This document shows positions 52,051-61,198 of a DNA stretch of 64,000 nt, piece by piece. The notes beneath the pieces were generated by a model. That model was not told the origin of the DNA and did no database searches. It worked only from the letters and a program-made list of their open reading frames with translations. Both the position numbers and the translations under genes were made by a program. The stretch is from Actinomycetales bacterium (lineage in GTDB: Bacteria > Actinomycetota > Actinomycetes > Mycobacteriales > Micromonosporaceae): assembly GCA_002919305.1 (NCBI GenBank), contig PKFB01000009.1:44236-108235 (forward strand). The letters are read 5' to 3'. Every line of letters begins with the position of its first letter. The stretch's first letter is position 1.

Positions 52051-53331
52051 ATCATCCCGGATGGACGCCCGATCCGCTCCATGGTGTCTTTCAGCGGAAT
52101 CCCGAGGCTCGAACAGGGCTAAACACTCCACATGGTGGGTCATCGGGAAGGCATCGAAGGCCCGCAGCGTCGCCAGTCGCCACCCCCGTTGTCGAAACTC
52201 CTTCACGTCACGCGCGAGGGCGGCGGGGTCGCAGGCCAGGTAGGCCACGGCGCGTGGCGCGGCCGCGCTGATCGCGGCCACCACATCGGCGCCGGCGCCC
52301 GCCCGAGGCGGGTCCAACACCACCAGGTCCACCGGCCCCAGCTCCCCCGCGGCCAGCACCCGTTCCACCCGGCCCCGGACCACCCGCGCCTGGGGCAGGT
52401 CGGCCAGGTTCCGTTCGGCCTCGGTACGCGGATCCACCTCCACGAGCGTCACCGCCCCGGTGGGGCCGATCGCGTCGGCGAGGGTCGCCGTGAACAGCCC
52501 GGCTCCGCCGTACAGGTCCCACACCCGCTCCCCGATCCGCGGCTTGAGCAGCTCCAGCAGCGCGGTCGCGTACCTCTCGGCGGCCGCACGGTGCGCCTGC
52601 CAGAAGGCATCCGGGGCCATGGTCCACTCGCGCCCCAGCACGCTCCGTCGCACCCGACGCGCCCCGCGTACCACCTTCATACCCCGGCTGGAGTGGCGAC
52701 GCTGTCGGGTCAGCACCGTGACCGGCTCACCGGGCACCGCGATGACCTCCACAGTGGACACACCGGGCCAGCGACGGCTGGTGACGTCGGCCTGTTGGAT
52801 CTCCGGGACCGCGATTCGACACCGGTCAATGGGGATCACCTCATGGGACCGGTAGCGCCGAAACCCGACCCGGCCGGCGGGATCCACGGCGTACTGCACC
52901 CGCTCCCGCCACTGCACAGCGCCGCCGGGCAGCTCCTCCACCACCAGGTTCAGGGCGGCTACCTCCTCAGCGGACAGTCCGCCGAGTCGGATCAGCGATT
53001 CGGCCACCACCGTGGCTTTCAACCGCCGGATTGCAGCGGGGTCGACATGTTGAAAATCACAGCCACCGCACCGCCCCGGCCCCGCATAAGGGCAGGGCGG
53101 GGTCACCCGGTCTGGGGAGACGCGCAGGATCTCCACGGCGTCGGCCCGCAGATAGCCGCGGCGTTGTTCGGTGACCTGGGCCCGGACCCGTTCGCCGGGC
53201 ACGGCGTGCCGGACGAACACCACCTGGCCGTCGTGCCGGGCTATGCAGTGGCCCCCATGGGCCACCTCCCCCACCTCCAGCTCCAGGACGGAGCCGACCA
53301 GGTCGCCGCCGTGATCAGACCCCCCGCTCAT
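52048..53331 (-). CDS. TrmA/RlmD-family RNA uracil-C5 methyltransferase
   Basis: The 427-residue protein has an N-terminal TRAM domain (about 10-65), a [4Fe-4S] Cys cluster ([17 protein letters not shown]), and a Rossmann methyltransferase domain. That domain has [32 protein letters not shown] and [13 protein letters not shown], in which the ACDP Cys is the nucleophile. A catalytic Glu is in [11 protein letters not shown]. It methylates a specific uridine in 23S rRNA or tRNA; which one is unknown. The start 53331 overlaps the stop of the permease gene by 4 bases (ATGA). Confidence 0.88.
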   Translation of the reverse strand: MSGGSDHGGDLVGSVLELEVGEVAHGGHCIARHDGQVVFVRHAVPGERVRAQVTEQRRGYLRADAVEILRVSPDRVTPPCPYAGPGRCGGCDFQHVDPAAIRRLKATVVAESLIRLGGLSAEEVAALNLVVEELPGGAVQWRERVQYAVDPAGRVGFRRYRSHEVIPIDRCRIAVPEIQQADVTSRRWPGVSTVEVIAVPGEPVTVLTRQRRHSSRGMKVVRGARRVRRSVLGREWTMAPDAFWQAHRAAAERYATALLELLKPRIGERVWDLYGGAGLFTATLADAIGPTGAVTLVEVDPRTEAERNLADLPQARVVRGRVERVLAAGELGPVDLVVLDPPRAGAGADVVAAISAAAPRAVAYLACDPAALARDVKEFRQRGWRLATLRAFDAFPMTHHVECLALFEPRDSAERHHGADRASIRDD

Positions 53332-55400
53332 GACCACAACACTAGATCGTCGGAGGATTCATCGTTCTGGCCCGGACCGCCCCGGGCACCGCGGGTCACA
53401 CCACGCGACAGCCGACGATCGACCCGGGCCAGGTCCTTCAAGCCACTGGAGCGCAGCTGCCAGGGCACGCTGGTGACCATCACCCCTGGTTCGAACAGCA
53501 ACCGGGTCTTGATACGCAACGCGCTCTGGTTGTGCAACAGGTGCTCCCACCAGTGCCCGACCACGTACTCGGGGATGAAGACCGTCACCACGTCCCGTGG
53601 GCTTTCCCGACGGATCGACTTGACATAGTCCAGGATCGGCTTGGTGATCTCCCGATACGGGGAGTCGACCACGATCAGCGGCACCGACATCTCACGCCTG
53701 TCCCACTCCGCCTGCAAGGCACGCGTGTCGGCGGCATCGACGTTGACCGTGACCGCGCTCAACGTGTCCGGACGGGTAGCCTGGGCGTAGGAGATCGCCC
53801 GCAGGGTCGGCAGGTGCAGCTTGCTGACCAGGACCACCGCGTGGTTGCGGGACGGCAGGACCGGGCGCTCATCCGGCGGCTCCAGTTCCCGGGCGACCGT
53901 GTCGTAGTGGCGTCGGATCCCCGTCATCAGCAGATAGATCAGGGCCATCGCCGCGATCGAGATCCACGCGCCCCGGGTGAACTTGGTGACCAGCACGATC
54001 ACGAGCACGCTCCCGGTCATCACCAGACCGATGGCGTTGATGGCGCGGGAACGCTGCATCCGACGCCGCGTGGCCGGGTCCCGCTCGGTACGCAGCAGAC
54101 GGTTCCAGTGCCGCAGCATGCCCGTCTGCGACAGGGTGAACGACACAAACACCCCGACGATGTACAGCTGGATCAGCCGGGTCACTTCAGCCTGAAAGGC
54201 GACGATCAGCAGGATCGCGAAACCGGCCAGCATGACGATGCCGTTGCTGAAGGCCAGCCGGTCGCCCCGGGTGTGCAGCTGCCGCGGCAGGTACCGGTCC
54301 TGGGCCAGGACCGCGCCGAGCACCGGGAAACCGTTGAACGCGACGTTAGCCGCCAGGAACAGGATCAACGCGGTGACGGCCACGACGATGAACATGCCGG
54401 GGGCGAAGTTGTCGAACACCGCGTCGGCCAGCTGGGCGATGACCGTCCGCTGCTCGTACCCCGGCGGCGCTGAGGTGATCTGTGTGGCGGGTGACTCCAC
54501 GTACCGCAGATCGGTCAGACGCGCCAGCCAGACCACCCCGATCAACAGGGTGATCGCGATACCGCCCAGCAGCGTCAAGGTGACGGCGGCGTTGCGGCTC
54601 TTGGGGCGTTGGAAGGCGGGAACACTGTTGGAGATCGCCTCCACACCGGTCAATGCGACGCATCCGGAGCTGAACGCGCGTAGCACCAGGAACGCCATCG
54701 CGAAGCCGGCGAACGTTTCGTCGGCGCGTACCTCAATGTCCGCGCTGTCGGCGCGCAGCTCTTCCCCCAGCACCCCGATCCGGATCAGACCGTAGGCGAT
54801 CATCCCCAGCATGGCGATCACGAAGGCGTAGGTCGGGAAAGCGGAGGCTATCCCGGTCTCCCGCACCCCACGCAGGTTGATCGCCATCAGTAGCAGCACC
54901 AGGCCAACCGCGAATGAAACCCGATGTTCGGCGACGAACGGGATGGCCGAGCCAAGGTTGGCCATCCCGGAGGACACCGACACCGAGACGGTGAGGATGT
55001 AGTCCACCATCAACGCGCTGGCCGCTCCGAGGCCGAGCCGCGGCCCCAGGTTGACCATCGCCACCTCGTAGTCCCCGCCCCCCGAGGGGTAGGCGTACAC
55101 GTTCTGCCGGTAGCTGGCGACCACGGTGATCAGAACCACCACGACGGCCAGCGCCACCCAGGGTGAGTAGGTGTACGCGGCGACGCCCGCTAGGGAGAGG
55201 GTGAGCAGGATCTCGTCCGGGGCGTACGCGACGCTGGACATCGCGTCGGAGGCGAAGACGGGTAACGCGATCCGCTTCGGGAGCAACGTCTCCCGAAGCC
55301 GGTCGGATCGGTATGGCCGACCCACCAACAAACGTTTGACAAATGACGTGGGACTAGCCACGACCGGCAAGAGTAACGAGGTGTCGAGGGCGGCGCTCAC
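53328..55400 (-). CDS. APC-superfamily permease, KimA-like potassium importer candidate
   Basis: The 690-residue membrane protein has about 12 spans (about 45-505) and a long cytoplasmic C-terminal domain (about 510-690) that resembles a universal-stress-type fold. The start of the transport core, LPVFASDAMSSVAYAPDEIL, matches KimA/YdaO-type permeases, and the next segments include YPSGGGDYEVAMVNLG and ALTGVEAISNSVPAF. KimA is a proton-coupled K+ importer controlled by c-di-AMP in Bacillus. Here the gene is divergent from two TrkA-type K+ regulatory genes, which supports potassium transport. Amino-acid transport remains possible. The GTG start is uncertain. Confidence 0.75.
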   Translation of the reverse strand: MSAALDTSLLLPVVASPTSFVKRLLVGRPYRSDRLRETLLPKRIALPVFASDAMSSVAYAPDEILLTLSLAGVAAYTYSPWVALAVVVVLITVVASYRQNVYAYPSGGGDYEVAMVNLGPRLGLGAASALMVDYILTVSVSVSSGMANLGSAIPFVAEHRVSFAVGLVLLLMAINLRGVRETGIASAFPTYAFVIAMLGMIAYGLIRIGVLGEELRADSADIEVRADETFAGFAMAFLVLRAFSSGCVALTGVEAISNSVPAFQRPKSRNAAVTLTLLGGIAITLLIGVVWLARLTDLRYVESPATQITSAPPGYEQRTVIAQLADAVFDNFAPGMFIVVAVTALILFLAANVAFNGFPVLGAVLAQDRYLPRQLHTRGDRLAFSNGIVMLAGFAILLIVAFQAEVTRLIQLYIVGVFVSFTLSQTGMLRHWNRLLRTERDPATRRRMQRSRAINAIGLVMTGSVLVIVLVTKFTRGAWISIAAMALIYLLMTGIRRHYDTVARELEPPDERPVLPSRNHAVVLVSKLHLPTLRAISYAQATRPDTLSAVTVNVDAADTRALQAEWDRREMSVPLIVVDSPYREITKPILDYVKSIRRESPRDVVTVFIPEYVVGHWWEHLLHNQSALRIKTRLLFEPGVMVTSVPWQLRSSGLKDLARVDRRLSRGVTRGARGGPGQNDESSDDLVLWS

Positions 55401-55619
55401 TCAACCACCAACAAGGTGTACCGTCGCGCTTCGAAGCACAGCGGGGCGGGCGGCCGTCCATGCTCCATAAGCCTCGGGGTGGACGGTTGTCCACACTGTG
55501 ATCAGGACGGACCGTGATCAGGACGGACGGAGCGGACAACGGTCCTCTCCGGCGACAGGACGGTGAGCGTCCGTCATCGCGAGTGACGAAGCCTGACGTG
55601 AGCCGTGGTGGAGGCCGAG

Positions 55620-56285
55620 GTGCACGTGGTGATCATGGGCTGTGGCCGGGTCGGGGCGACCCTGGCCCAGGCGCTGGAGGCGCGTGGTCACTCCGTCGCC
55701 ATCATCGACCGCAATCCCGAGGCGTTCCGCCGGCTCGGCCGTGATTTCGAGGGTCGGACCGTGACCGGGATGGGGTTCGATCGCCAGGTGCTGATCGAGG
55801 CCGGTATCGAACACGCCGACGCTTTTGCCGCGGTCTCCTCCGGCGACAACTCCAACATCATTTCTGCCCGGGTGGCGCGGGAGACATTCGGGGTGCCGAC
55901 CGTGGTGGCCCGCATCTACGACCCCAATCGAGCCGCGGTGTACGAGCGGCTGGGTATCCCCACCGTGGCCACCGTCCGCTGGACCGCTGATCGGATCCTG
56001 CATCATCTGCTGCCGGACAGCTCCCCGGAGCTGTGGCGCGACCCGACCGGCATGGTCTCGATCATCGAGGTTCCGGTGCATCCGGGGTGGATCGCCCGGC
56101 CGCTTCGGGACCTGGAGCAGGCGACCGGTGCCCGGATCGCGTGCCTGGTGCGCTTCGGAGAGGGCACGCTCCCTACCGCCTCGACCGTGCTTCAAGAAGG
56201 AGACCGGCTCTACATGCTGGTCACCGATGACATGACCTCCCGCGTGTCCGCGATCGCCGGAGCCGCACCGGAGGGGGATGTCTGA
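55620..56285 (+). CDS. ceoB: TrkA-type potassium regulatory protein (CeoB-like)
   Basis: The protein of about 221 residues has an RCK/TrkA-N domain with VVIMGCGRVGATLAQALEAR at the start, IIDRNPEAFRRL, and an RCK/TrkA-C part (about 140-221). GTG 55620 is chosen for GGAGG five bases upstream. TrkA proteins bind NAD(H) or ATP and gate K+ transporters. It shares one base with the start of the next TrkA gene, and both match the ceoB-ceoC pair beside an APC permease in mycobacteria. Confidence 0.88.
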   Translation: MHVVIMGCGRVGATLAQALEARGHSVAIIDRNPEAFRRLGRDFEGRTVTGMGFDRQVLIEAGIEHADAFAAVSSGDNSNIISARVARETFGVPTVVARIYDPNRAAVYERLGIPTVATVRWTADRILHHLLPDSSPELWRDPTGMVSIIEVPVHPGWIARPLRDLEQATGARIACLVRFGEGTLPTASTVLQEGDRLYMLVTDDMTSRVSAIAGAAPEGDV

Positions 56286-56998
56286 TGCGGGTCGCTATCG
56301 CCGGAGCCGGCAACGTGGGCCGCTCCATCGCCACCGAACTGATCGAGAACGGTCACCATGTTCTGCTCATCGAGCGTCAGCCGGCGATGGTACGCCCGGA
56401 CCGAGTGCCAGGCGCTGAATGGCTGCTGGCCGACGCCTGTGAGCTGTCCAGTCTCCAGGAGGCGGATCTCGCCAGTTATGACGTGATGATCGCCGCCACC
56501 GGTGATGACAAGGTCAACCTGGTGGTGTCGCTGCTGGCCAAGACCGAATTCGCGGTCCCTCGGGTGGTGGGCCGGGTCAACCGCGCCGAAAACGAGTGGT
56601 TGTTCACCGAACAGTGGGGCGTGGACGTCGCGGTGAGCAAACCACGTCTGATGGCCGCGTTGGTCGAGGAAGCGGTCACCGTCGGCGATCTAGTGCGTTT
56701 GATGACTTTCCAGCAAGGGCAGGCCAACCTGGTGGAGATCACCCTGCCCGCCGATACTCCGTTCGTCGGTCGCCCTATCCGGGAGGTGCCGCTGCCCCGG
56801 GACACCGCGTTGGTGGCGGTCGTGCGAGGGAAACGGGTCCTGGTGCCCAGCCCGGACACGCCTCTGGAAGCCCGCGACGAGTTGATCTTCGTGTGCGTCC
56901 CCGAGATGGAGGCCGCCATTCAGCAGGTCATCCTGGGCCAGACACACCCGGCCGCGTCACCCTCAACGGTGGAGGACTCGGAGCGGACAGCCGAGTAA
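56285..56998 (+). CDS. ceoC: TrkA-type potassium regulatory protein (CeoC-like)
   Basis: The 237-residue paralogue has the nucleotide-binding VAIAGAGNVGRSIATELIEN and a TrkA-C domain (GQANLVEITLPADTPFVGRP). Its ATG overlaps the ceoB stop by one base. The two proteins probably form mixed assemblies controlling a K+ channel or the divergent permease. It is convergent with the DUF3159 gene across only 23 bases. Confidence 0.88.
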   Translation: MRVAIAGAGNVGRSIATELIENGHHVLLIERQPAMVRPDRVPGAEWLLADACELSSLQEADLASYDVMIAATGDDKVNLVVSLLAKTEFAVPRVVGRVNRAENEWLFTEQWGVDVAVSKPRLMAALVEEAVTVGDLVRLMTFQQGQANLVEITLPADTPFVGRPIREVPLPRDTALVAVVRGKRVLVPSPDTPLEARDELIFVCVPEMEAAIQQVILGQTHPAASPSTVEDSERTAE

Positions 56999-57021
56999 GT
57001 TTCCCAGTGGTTCCCACCCGA

Positions 57022-57726
57022 TCACCGGGACTGCGCCGCCGCCTCAGCCTCGAGGGTGGCGCCGGCTGCCCGGCGTACCCCCCACACCGTGACACCCAGC
57101 GCCACCAGGTACAAGGGCAGCCCCATCGCGAGCCGGGCGGCCCCCAACCAGTTCTCACGCTCGACCAGGTACAGACCTCCCTGCACCAGTCCACGCGACA
57201 GGAACACTCCCGCCCACATCAGGGTGAGCCAGCCGAACACGCGTACCAGTCGGGGATGGTTCCGCCAGTGGTGGCGGCCGCCAGCCGCTATCACGGCCCA
57301 GACGTAACCGATCACCGGCCGCCGCGCGATCACCGAACCGATCAGCACCGCCGCGTACACGAACGAGGTGATGATCGCCGGGAGATAAAAATCCCGGGCC
57401 TCACCGGTACGCCAGGCCAGCAGAGCGCCGACCCCTACACCGACCAGGCCGTTGACGGCGTGCCGGATCGCCTCCCGACGGAGCAGGCGGTACACCACGA
57501 TCACGAAGGCGGTCCCCACCGCCACGATCAAGGCGGGTGACAGCGACCAGATGATGTTGACCACGATGAACATCACGACGGGGATGCTGGACTCGGTGAT
57601 CCCCCGCATCCCGCCGAGCTGTTCGGACAGCTGCTCCGAGAAGCTCAGCTCACTTACCGGGGGCGAGTCCGCGGACCTCGTGGTCGTCGGGTTGCCGCTC
57701 CGATCGGCCTCCTGGTCCGTCACCAC
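57022..57726 (-). CDS. DUF3159 membrane protein
   Basis: The 234-residue protein has a polar N-terminus (1-35) with SEQLSEQLGGMRGITESSIPV and about six hydrophobic segments between 45 and 225. It matches the actinobacterial DUF3159 family, whose gene also follows ceoC in mycobacteria. Its function is unknown. It lies 9 bases after the OB-fold gene and probably shares its transcript. Confidence 0.8.
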   Translation of the reverse strand: MVTDQEADRSGNPTTTRSADSPPVSELSFSEQLSEQLGGMRGITESSIPVVMFIVVNIIWSLSPALIVAVGTAFVIVVYRLLRREAIRHAVNGLVGVGVGALLAWRTGEARDFYLPAIITSFVYAAVLIGSVIARRPVIGYVWAVIAAGGRHHWRNHPRLVRVFGWLTLMWAGVFLSRGLVQGGLYLVERENWLGAARLAMGLPLYLVALGVTVWGVRRAAGATLEAEAAAQSR

Positions 57727-57735
57727 TGCTCCTCG

Positions 57736-58128
57736 TCATGTGGAGGTCTCGAGTTCGTAATAAGGGTTGTACATCACTTTACGACCATCCCGGATCGCTA
57801 TCCGGCCGCGCACCGTCAACTTCCGACCCGGTTCGATCCCGGTGATGTGTCGGCGGCCCAGCCACACCAGCGTCACCACATCGCTGCCGTCGTAGAGGTC
57901 ACCTTCCAGGGTCGGCAGATTGGTACGCGGGGTGTACACCACTGTCTTCAGTCGCCCGGTCACGGTCGCCAGCTGTCCCCGACGGGTGTTCCGCAACGGG
58001 GTACAACCGGACTGAGCGCTTTCCCGCTGCAGATCCTCTGCGTCCAGCTCGGCCTCACTGGCGGTGAGGCGACGAAAGAATCGGCGTAACGGCGACTCTT
58101 GTTGCCCGGTCGCCATGACCGCACTCAC
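57736..58128 (-). CDS. OB-fold nucleic-acid-binding protein
   Basis: The 130-residue protein has an OB-fold (about 48-128), with GQLATVTGRLKTVVYTP, LEGDLYDGSDVVTLVWLGRR and KLTVRGRIAIRDGRKVMYNP. GTG 58128 has GGAGG five bases upstream; an ATG at 58116 is an alternative. Homologues of this size are conserved between DUF3159 and DUF3710 in actinobacteria. A role in DNA or RNA binding is inferred from the fold. Confidence 0.8.
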   Translation of the reverse strand: MSAVMATGQQESPLRRFFRRLTASEAELDAEDLQRESAQSGCTPLRNTRRGQLATVTGRLKTVVYTPRTNLPTLEGDLYDGSDVVTLVWLGRRHITGIEPGRKLTVRGRIAIRDGRKVMYNPYYELETST

Positions 58129-58277
58129 ACCTCCCTCGGCGGATGAACTTCATTCCGAGCCCGCCCGTCCAGGTGGGGCAGGGCCTGGCATGAAGTTCCC
58201 CGGTCGCCGTGCAAGCGTACGCCGTGGAAGGCGTCAGAGGGCGGTTACGGCTCTATTTCCGGTCACGTTGTCGCCGG

Positions 58278-59057
58278 TTACTGGGGTTTACTGGCCGACC
58301 GCTGAGCCCGCTCCCGCGCCTGCGCCTGGGCTTGTGCCTGGACCCGGTTACGCAGCTGGGTCTGGGCCCGCTCCACGGCTTCCTTGGGCAGCCGCAGCGG
58401 GAGCGGCTCTCGGACCGGGCGAGGCGCTTTATCGCGGTACACCACCAGATTGTCCAGGCACTCCTGTAGCGGGCCGGCGGCTTCGGGGTCGACCGCGGCC
58501 CGGCCGGCGAACACCGCCTGGACGAACCACCGGGGCCCGTCAAAGCCCAGCACTCTTAAATTCCGGGTGCTTCCGTCCGGACCAGGCACCGTGCACCGAA
58601 GTTCCACCCCGCGTCGGGTCTGGACCTCCTCGGTGGTGCCGTTCTGCTTAGCGATCGCCGCCGCAAGATCGGTACGGACCTCGTCCCAGATCCCGTCGGT
58701 GCGGGGGGCGGCCGACACCATCAACTCCAGTTGACTCTCCCCGGCCACCAGCAGCACCGAGGCCATCTGGCCCTGGGGGTTGACCCGCCCGCGGACCTCC
58801 ACCCCCGGCACCATGGGGAGGCGGAGGCTGCCGAGATCAAGCAGTCGGTATCCGGAGGCCTCTACGGTTTCCAGGGCCCACTCGTCCTCGGAGTCGTACG
58901 GGCCGAGCTCCTCTGACTCGTCCTCGTCGGTAGACAGGTCTTCGAGGTACTCCTCGAAGACTTCCTCGTCCTCCTCGACATCGGTCGGCGTGGGCTGTTC
59001 GAAGACGTCACCGTCCTCGGCGTGTCGGCCAACCCGACGACGGCGAAACAGAATCAC
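58278..59057 (-). CDS. DUF3710 family protein
   Basis: The 259-residue protein has a very acidic region (about 10-55, [14 protein letters not shown] and on) before a folded core (about 65-230). The core pattern is [38 protein letters not shown] and the family-typical [18 protein letters not shown]. The C-terminus is basic and Gln/Ala-rich. Its function is unknown. The GTG start overlaps the dut stop by 4 bases, so the two are translationally coupled, as in other actinobacteria. Confidence 0.85.
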   Translation of the reverse strand: MILFRRRRVGRHAEDGDVFEQPTPTDVEEDEEVFEEYLEDLSTDEDESEELGPYDSEDEWALETVEASGYRLLDLGSLRLPMVPGVEVRGRVNPQGQMASVLLVAGESQLELMVSAAPRTDGIWDEVRTDLAAAIAKQNGTTEEVQTRRGVELRCTVPGPDGSTRNLRVLGFDGPRWFVQAVFAGRAAVDPEAAGPLQECLDNLVVYRDKAPRPVREPLPLRLPKEAVERAQTQLRNRVQAQAQAQARERAQRSASKPQ

Positions 59058-59569
59058 CGCTCCTCCTCGACAAGACCGGCCCCATCACCGGGGATCCCGG
59101 CGTACCCGCCCGTAGACCCGTGGCCGCGCGTGCCGCGCGGTGATCCCGGAAGCGCCTCTACCACGTGGAATTGGGCCCGTTCTACCCGCTGCACCACCAG
59201 CTGGGCGACACGATCCCCTCGGGACAAACGGACCGTCTCTCGGGGGTCGAGGTTAATCAAATTGATCTTGATTTCTCCACGGTAGCCGGCGTCGACGGTG
59301 CCGGGTGCGTTGAGGACCGTGACGCCCGTCCGCGCCGCCAGTCCCGAACGGGGATGAACCAGCCCGACGTACCCCTCTGGCAGCGCGATCGCGATACCGG
59401 TGCCGACCAGGACCCGGCCGCCCGGAGGGATCACCACATCTTCGGTGATCACCAAATCGGCGCCCGCATCCCCGGGATGCGCATACCGGGGTAGCGGCAC
59501 CTCGGGGTCGAGTCTTTCGACTAGGACCTGGACGGTGTCCGTCGCCGGTGGCGGTAGGGTCTGCGTCAC
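59054..59569 (-). CDS. dut: dUTP diphosphatase
   Basis: This 171-residue trimeric enzyme hydrolyses dUTP to dUMP, keeping uracil out of DNA and feeding thymidylate synthesis. The five motifs are visible: [40 protein letters not shown] and [13 protein letters not shown]. The last motif has His where Phe is common. GTG 59569 is chosen because GAGGAG is close upstream; an ATG at 59590 would add seven residues. It is divergent from the DUF3093 gene and coupled to DUF3710. Confidence 0.93.
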   Translation of the reverse strand: MTQTLPPPATDTVQVLVERLDPEVPLPRYAHPGDAGADLVITEDVVIPPGGRVLVGTGIAIALPEGYVGLVHPRSGLAARTGVTVLNAPGTVDAGYRGEIKINLINLDPRETVRLSRGDRVAQLVVQRVERAQFHVVEALPGSPRGTRGHGSTGGYAGIPGDGAGLVEEER

Positions 59570-59646
59570 GTCACTCCTCACCTGTCTCATCTTGTCCGGA
59601 CCAATCCTGCCGCGCGCCCGGCGGACGCGTCGGGCGGGGTGAGTCG

Positions 59647-59652
59647 TACGCT
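59647..59652 (+). promoter_or_regulatory. Probable leaderless -10 (TACGCT) of DUF3093 gene
   Basis: TACGCT is followed by seven bases and then ATG 59660. No ribosome site is present, so translation probably begins on a leaderless transcript. Confidence 0.45.
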
Positions 59653-59659
59653 CGGTTTC

Positions 59660-60265
59660 ATGTCCTCGGCGGCCGACTCCTCTCCCACGACCGGTACTCG
59701 TTACCAGGAACGATTGATAGTGCCCTGGTGGCTCGCCCTGCTCATCCTCGGGCTCGCGACGGTGGGTGCCGCCGAGTTGCACCTGGGGGCGCCCGGGCTG
59801 CGCGCATGGCTGCCCTACGCCGTGATCATTCCGCTCACTGTGGTGGCGCTGTGGTGGGTAGGGCGGTTGCGGGTGGCGGTCGAGAACGGGGAGCTGTGGG
59901 TGGATGACGCCCACATCCCGCTGCGTTTTATCGCGGCCGCGCGCGCCATCGACGCGGAGACCAAGCGGGAACTGCTGGGGGTGCGGGCGCACCCGTGGGC
60001 GTTTGTTGTCCAACGCCCGTGGGTCAAGGGCGCCGTGGTCGTTCTGCTCAACGATCCCGACGATCCCACCCCGTACTGGCTGGTCTCCTCCCGTCGTCCT
60101 CAGGCCCTCGCGGCCGCCATCGAGCAGGCCCGAGCCGCCGACCCCAGCGCTGCCTCGTCCCCATCCAGCGGCGTCGCCTCTGAAGACGTTTCTGAGAACG
60201 TCTCTGCCAAGAAGATCTCTGACAACGTTTCTGAAGACGTTTCTGAAGACATCGCCTCTGAATAG
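59660..60265 (+). CDS. DUF3093 membrane protein
   Basis: The 201-residue protein has two spans (about 22-40 and 52-70: [37 protein letters not shown]). A conserved cytoplasmic domain follows ([40 protein letters not shown]) that matches DUF3093, found beside dut in actinobacteria. The last 35 residues form a repeated acidic [13 protein letters not shown] tail that is not part of the family core. Its function is unknown. Confidence 0.82.
   Translation: MSSAADSSPTTGTRYQERLIVPWWLALLILGLATVGAAELHLGAPGLRAWLPYAVIIPLTVVALWWVGRLRVAVENGELWVDDAHIPLRFIAAARAIDAETKRELLGVRAHPWAFVVQRPWVKGAVVVLLNDPDDPTPYWLVSSRRPQALAAAIEQARAADPSAASSPSSGVASEDVSENVSAKKISDNVSEDVSEDIASE
60183..60263 (+). repeat. Degenerate 12-bp repeats in DUF3093 tail
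   Basis: Units close to GAAGACGTTTCT recur about six times with interruptions and encode Ser-Glu-Asp-Val-Ser-type repeats at the protein's end. Confidence 0.6.
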
Positions 60266-60579
60266 ACCGAACAGGCCTCTGACTCGTTGGTCTGCACTGG
60301 TGCTCGCCGGATCGGGCCCACCCTGGCCTGGTGAGGCCGGGCCGCCCGTGCAGCCGTAACACCAACGCTTCGGCATCCGGTTGGTACACCGGTGGCCCGG
60401 CCTTCAAGGCCGGGCCATCCGGGAAAAGACCGGGCGCCTCCTGGTCAGCGTCCGACCGGGCGCGTGGTGTCAGGCAGCGCGGTACAGGTGCTGTCAAAAT
60501 CGCTCAACGACATCGATCCCAGATGAAAAGTCAGCAAACCTCCCATACAGGTCTCAAGTCGTCAAAGCGACTCAACGGA
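60266..60579. other. Intergenic region between convergent genes
   Basis: No gene is supported; the region holds the hairpin at 60394-60416 and little else. Confidence 0.5.
60394..60416. terminator. Bidirectional hairpin between DUF3093 and DUF4193 genes
   Basis: GGCCCGGCCTT (60394-60404) pairs with AAGGCCGGGCC (60406-60416) around a minimal centre. Confidence 0.65.
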
Positions 60580-60888
60580 CTAGGCGGCGCACTCCCGGCA
60601 GATCAACTGTCCGTTGTTGTCCTCGGCAAGCTGACTGCGGTGATGGACCAGGAAGCAGCGCGAGCATCGGAACTCGTCGTCCTGCATCGGTAGAACCTTC
60701 ACCGTCAGTTCCTCGTCGGCCAGGTCAGCGCCGGGCAGCTCAAAGCTTTCGGCGACTTCCGCCTCGTCGACGTCGACGGCGCCGGATTGCGCGTCTGTCC
60801 GCCGTGCCTTGAGTTCCTCCAGGCTGTCCTCGCCCAGATCGACGTCATCGCGACGCGGCGCGTCGTAGTCGGTGGCCATTGGTGTCAC
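60580..60888 (-). CDS. DUF4193 family protein with zinc-ribbon-like Cys pairs
   Basis: The 102-residue protein starts at GTG 60888 or an in-frame ATG at 60879, with GGGAG upstream of both. It has an acidic front half (DDVDLGEDSLEELKARRTD) and a C-terminal motif CSRCFLVHHRSQLA...LICRECA. The two CxxC pairs should bind zinc. It matches actinobacterial DUF4193, usually found in this position. Zinc-ribbon proteins of this size can bind RNA polymerase or nucleic acid, but nothing here proves it. Confidence 0.85.
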   Translation of the reverse strand: MTPMATDYDAPRRDDVDLGEDSLEELKARRTDAQSGAVDVDEAEVAESFELPGADLADEELTVKVLPMQDDEFRCSRCFLVHHRSQLAEDNNGQLICRECAA

Positions 60889-61163
60889 ACTCCCGTTTCA
60901 ATCTCGCGCCCGGTGTAACGCCAGTCGACGCCGCCAGCTTCCAGCACGGCGTGGGGTGCCGTGAAAGCGCTGACGACGTCAGCGGACCGGAAACTCCTCC
61001 CCGCGAGCGCGGTACCTTACCGCTCCTTCGGATGTCAGTACGCATCGCACGCAGAAGTTGTTCCCGATGTGATTCAGGCGACACCACAAATTAACGGCCC
61101 GTCAGCTGAAGAGAGCGTGACGCGCCGGGGTGCACCTCACGTCCTTCACTGGCCACGACACGC

Positions 61164-61169
61164 TAACCT
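61164..61169 (+). promoter_or_regulatory. Promoter -10 (TAACCT) upstream of cei with possible leader peptide
   Basis: TAACCT ends six bases before an ATG at 61176 that opens an eight-codon frame (MPTRGSGR) whose TGA overlaps the real gene start as ATGA. This could be a leaderless leader peptide coupled to cei, or just a short 5' leader. Confidence 0.35.
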
Positions 61170-61198
61170 CGGGCCATGCCGACCAGGGGGAGCGGACG

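Noticed and set aside
55401..55619. Possible c-di-AMP (ydaO-type) riboswitch upstream of the KimA-like permease
   Set aside because: The 219-base divergent gap is too short and shows no ydaO-like conserved segments that I can identify.
59570..60376. N-terminal extension of the dut open frame
   Set aside because: It runs antisense through the DUF3093 gene. The five dUTPase motifs lie wholly in the last 171 residues, which start after a ribosome site.
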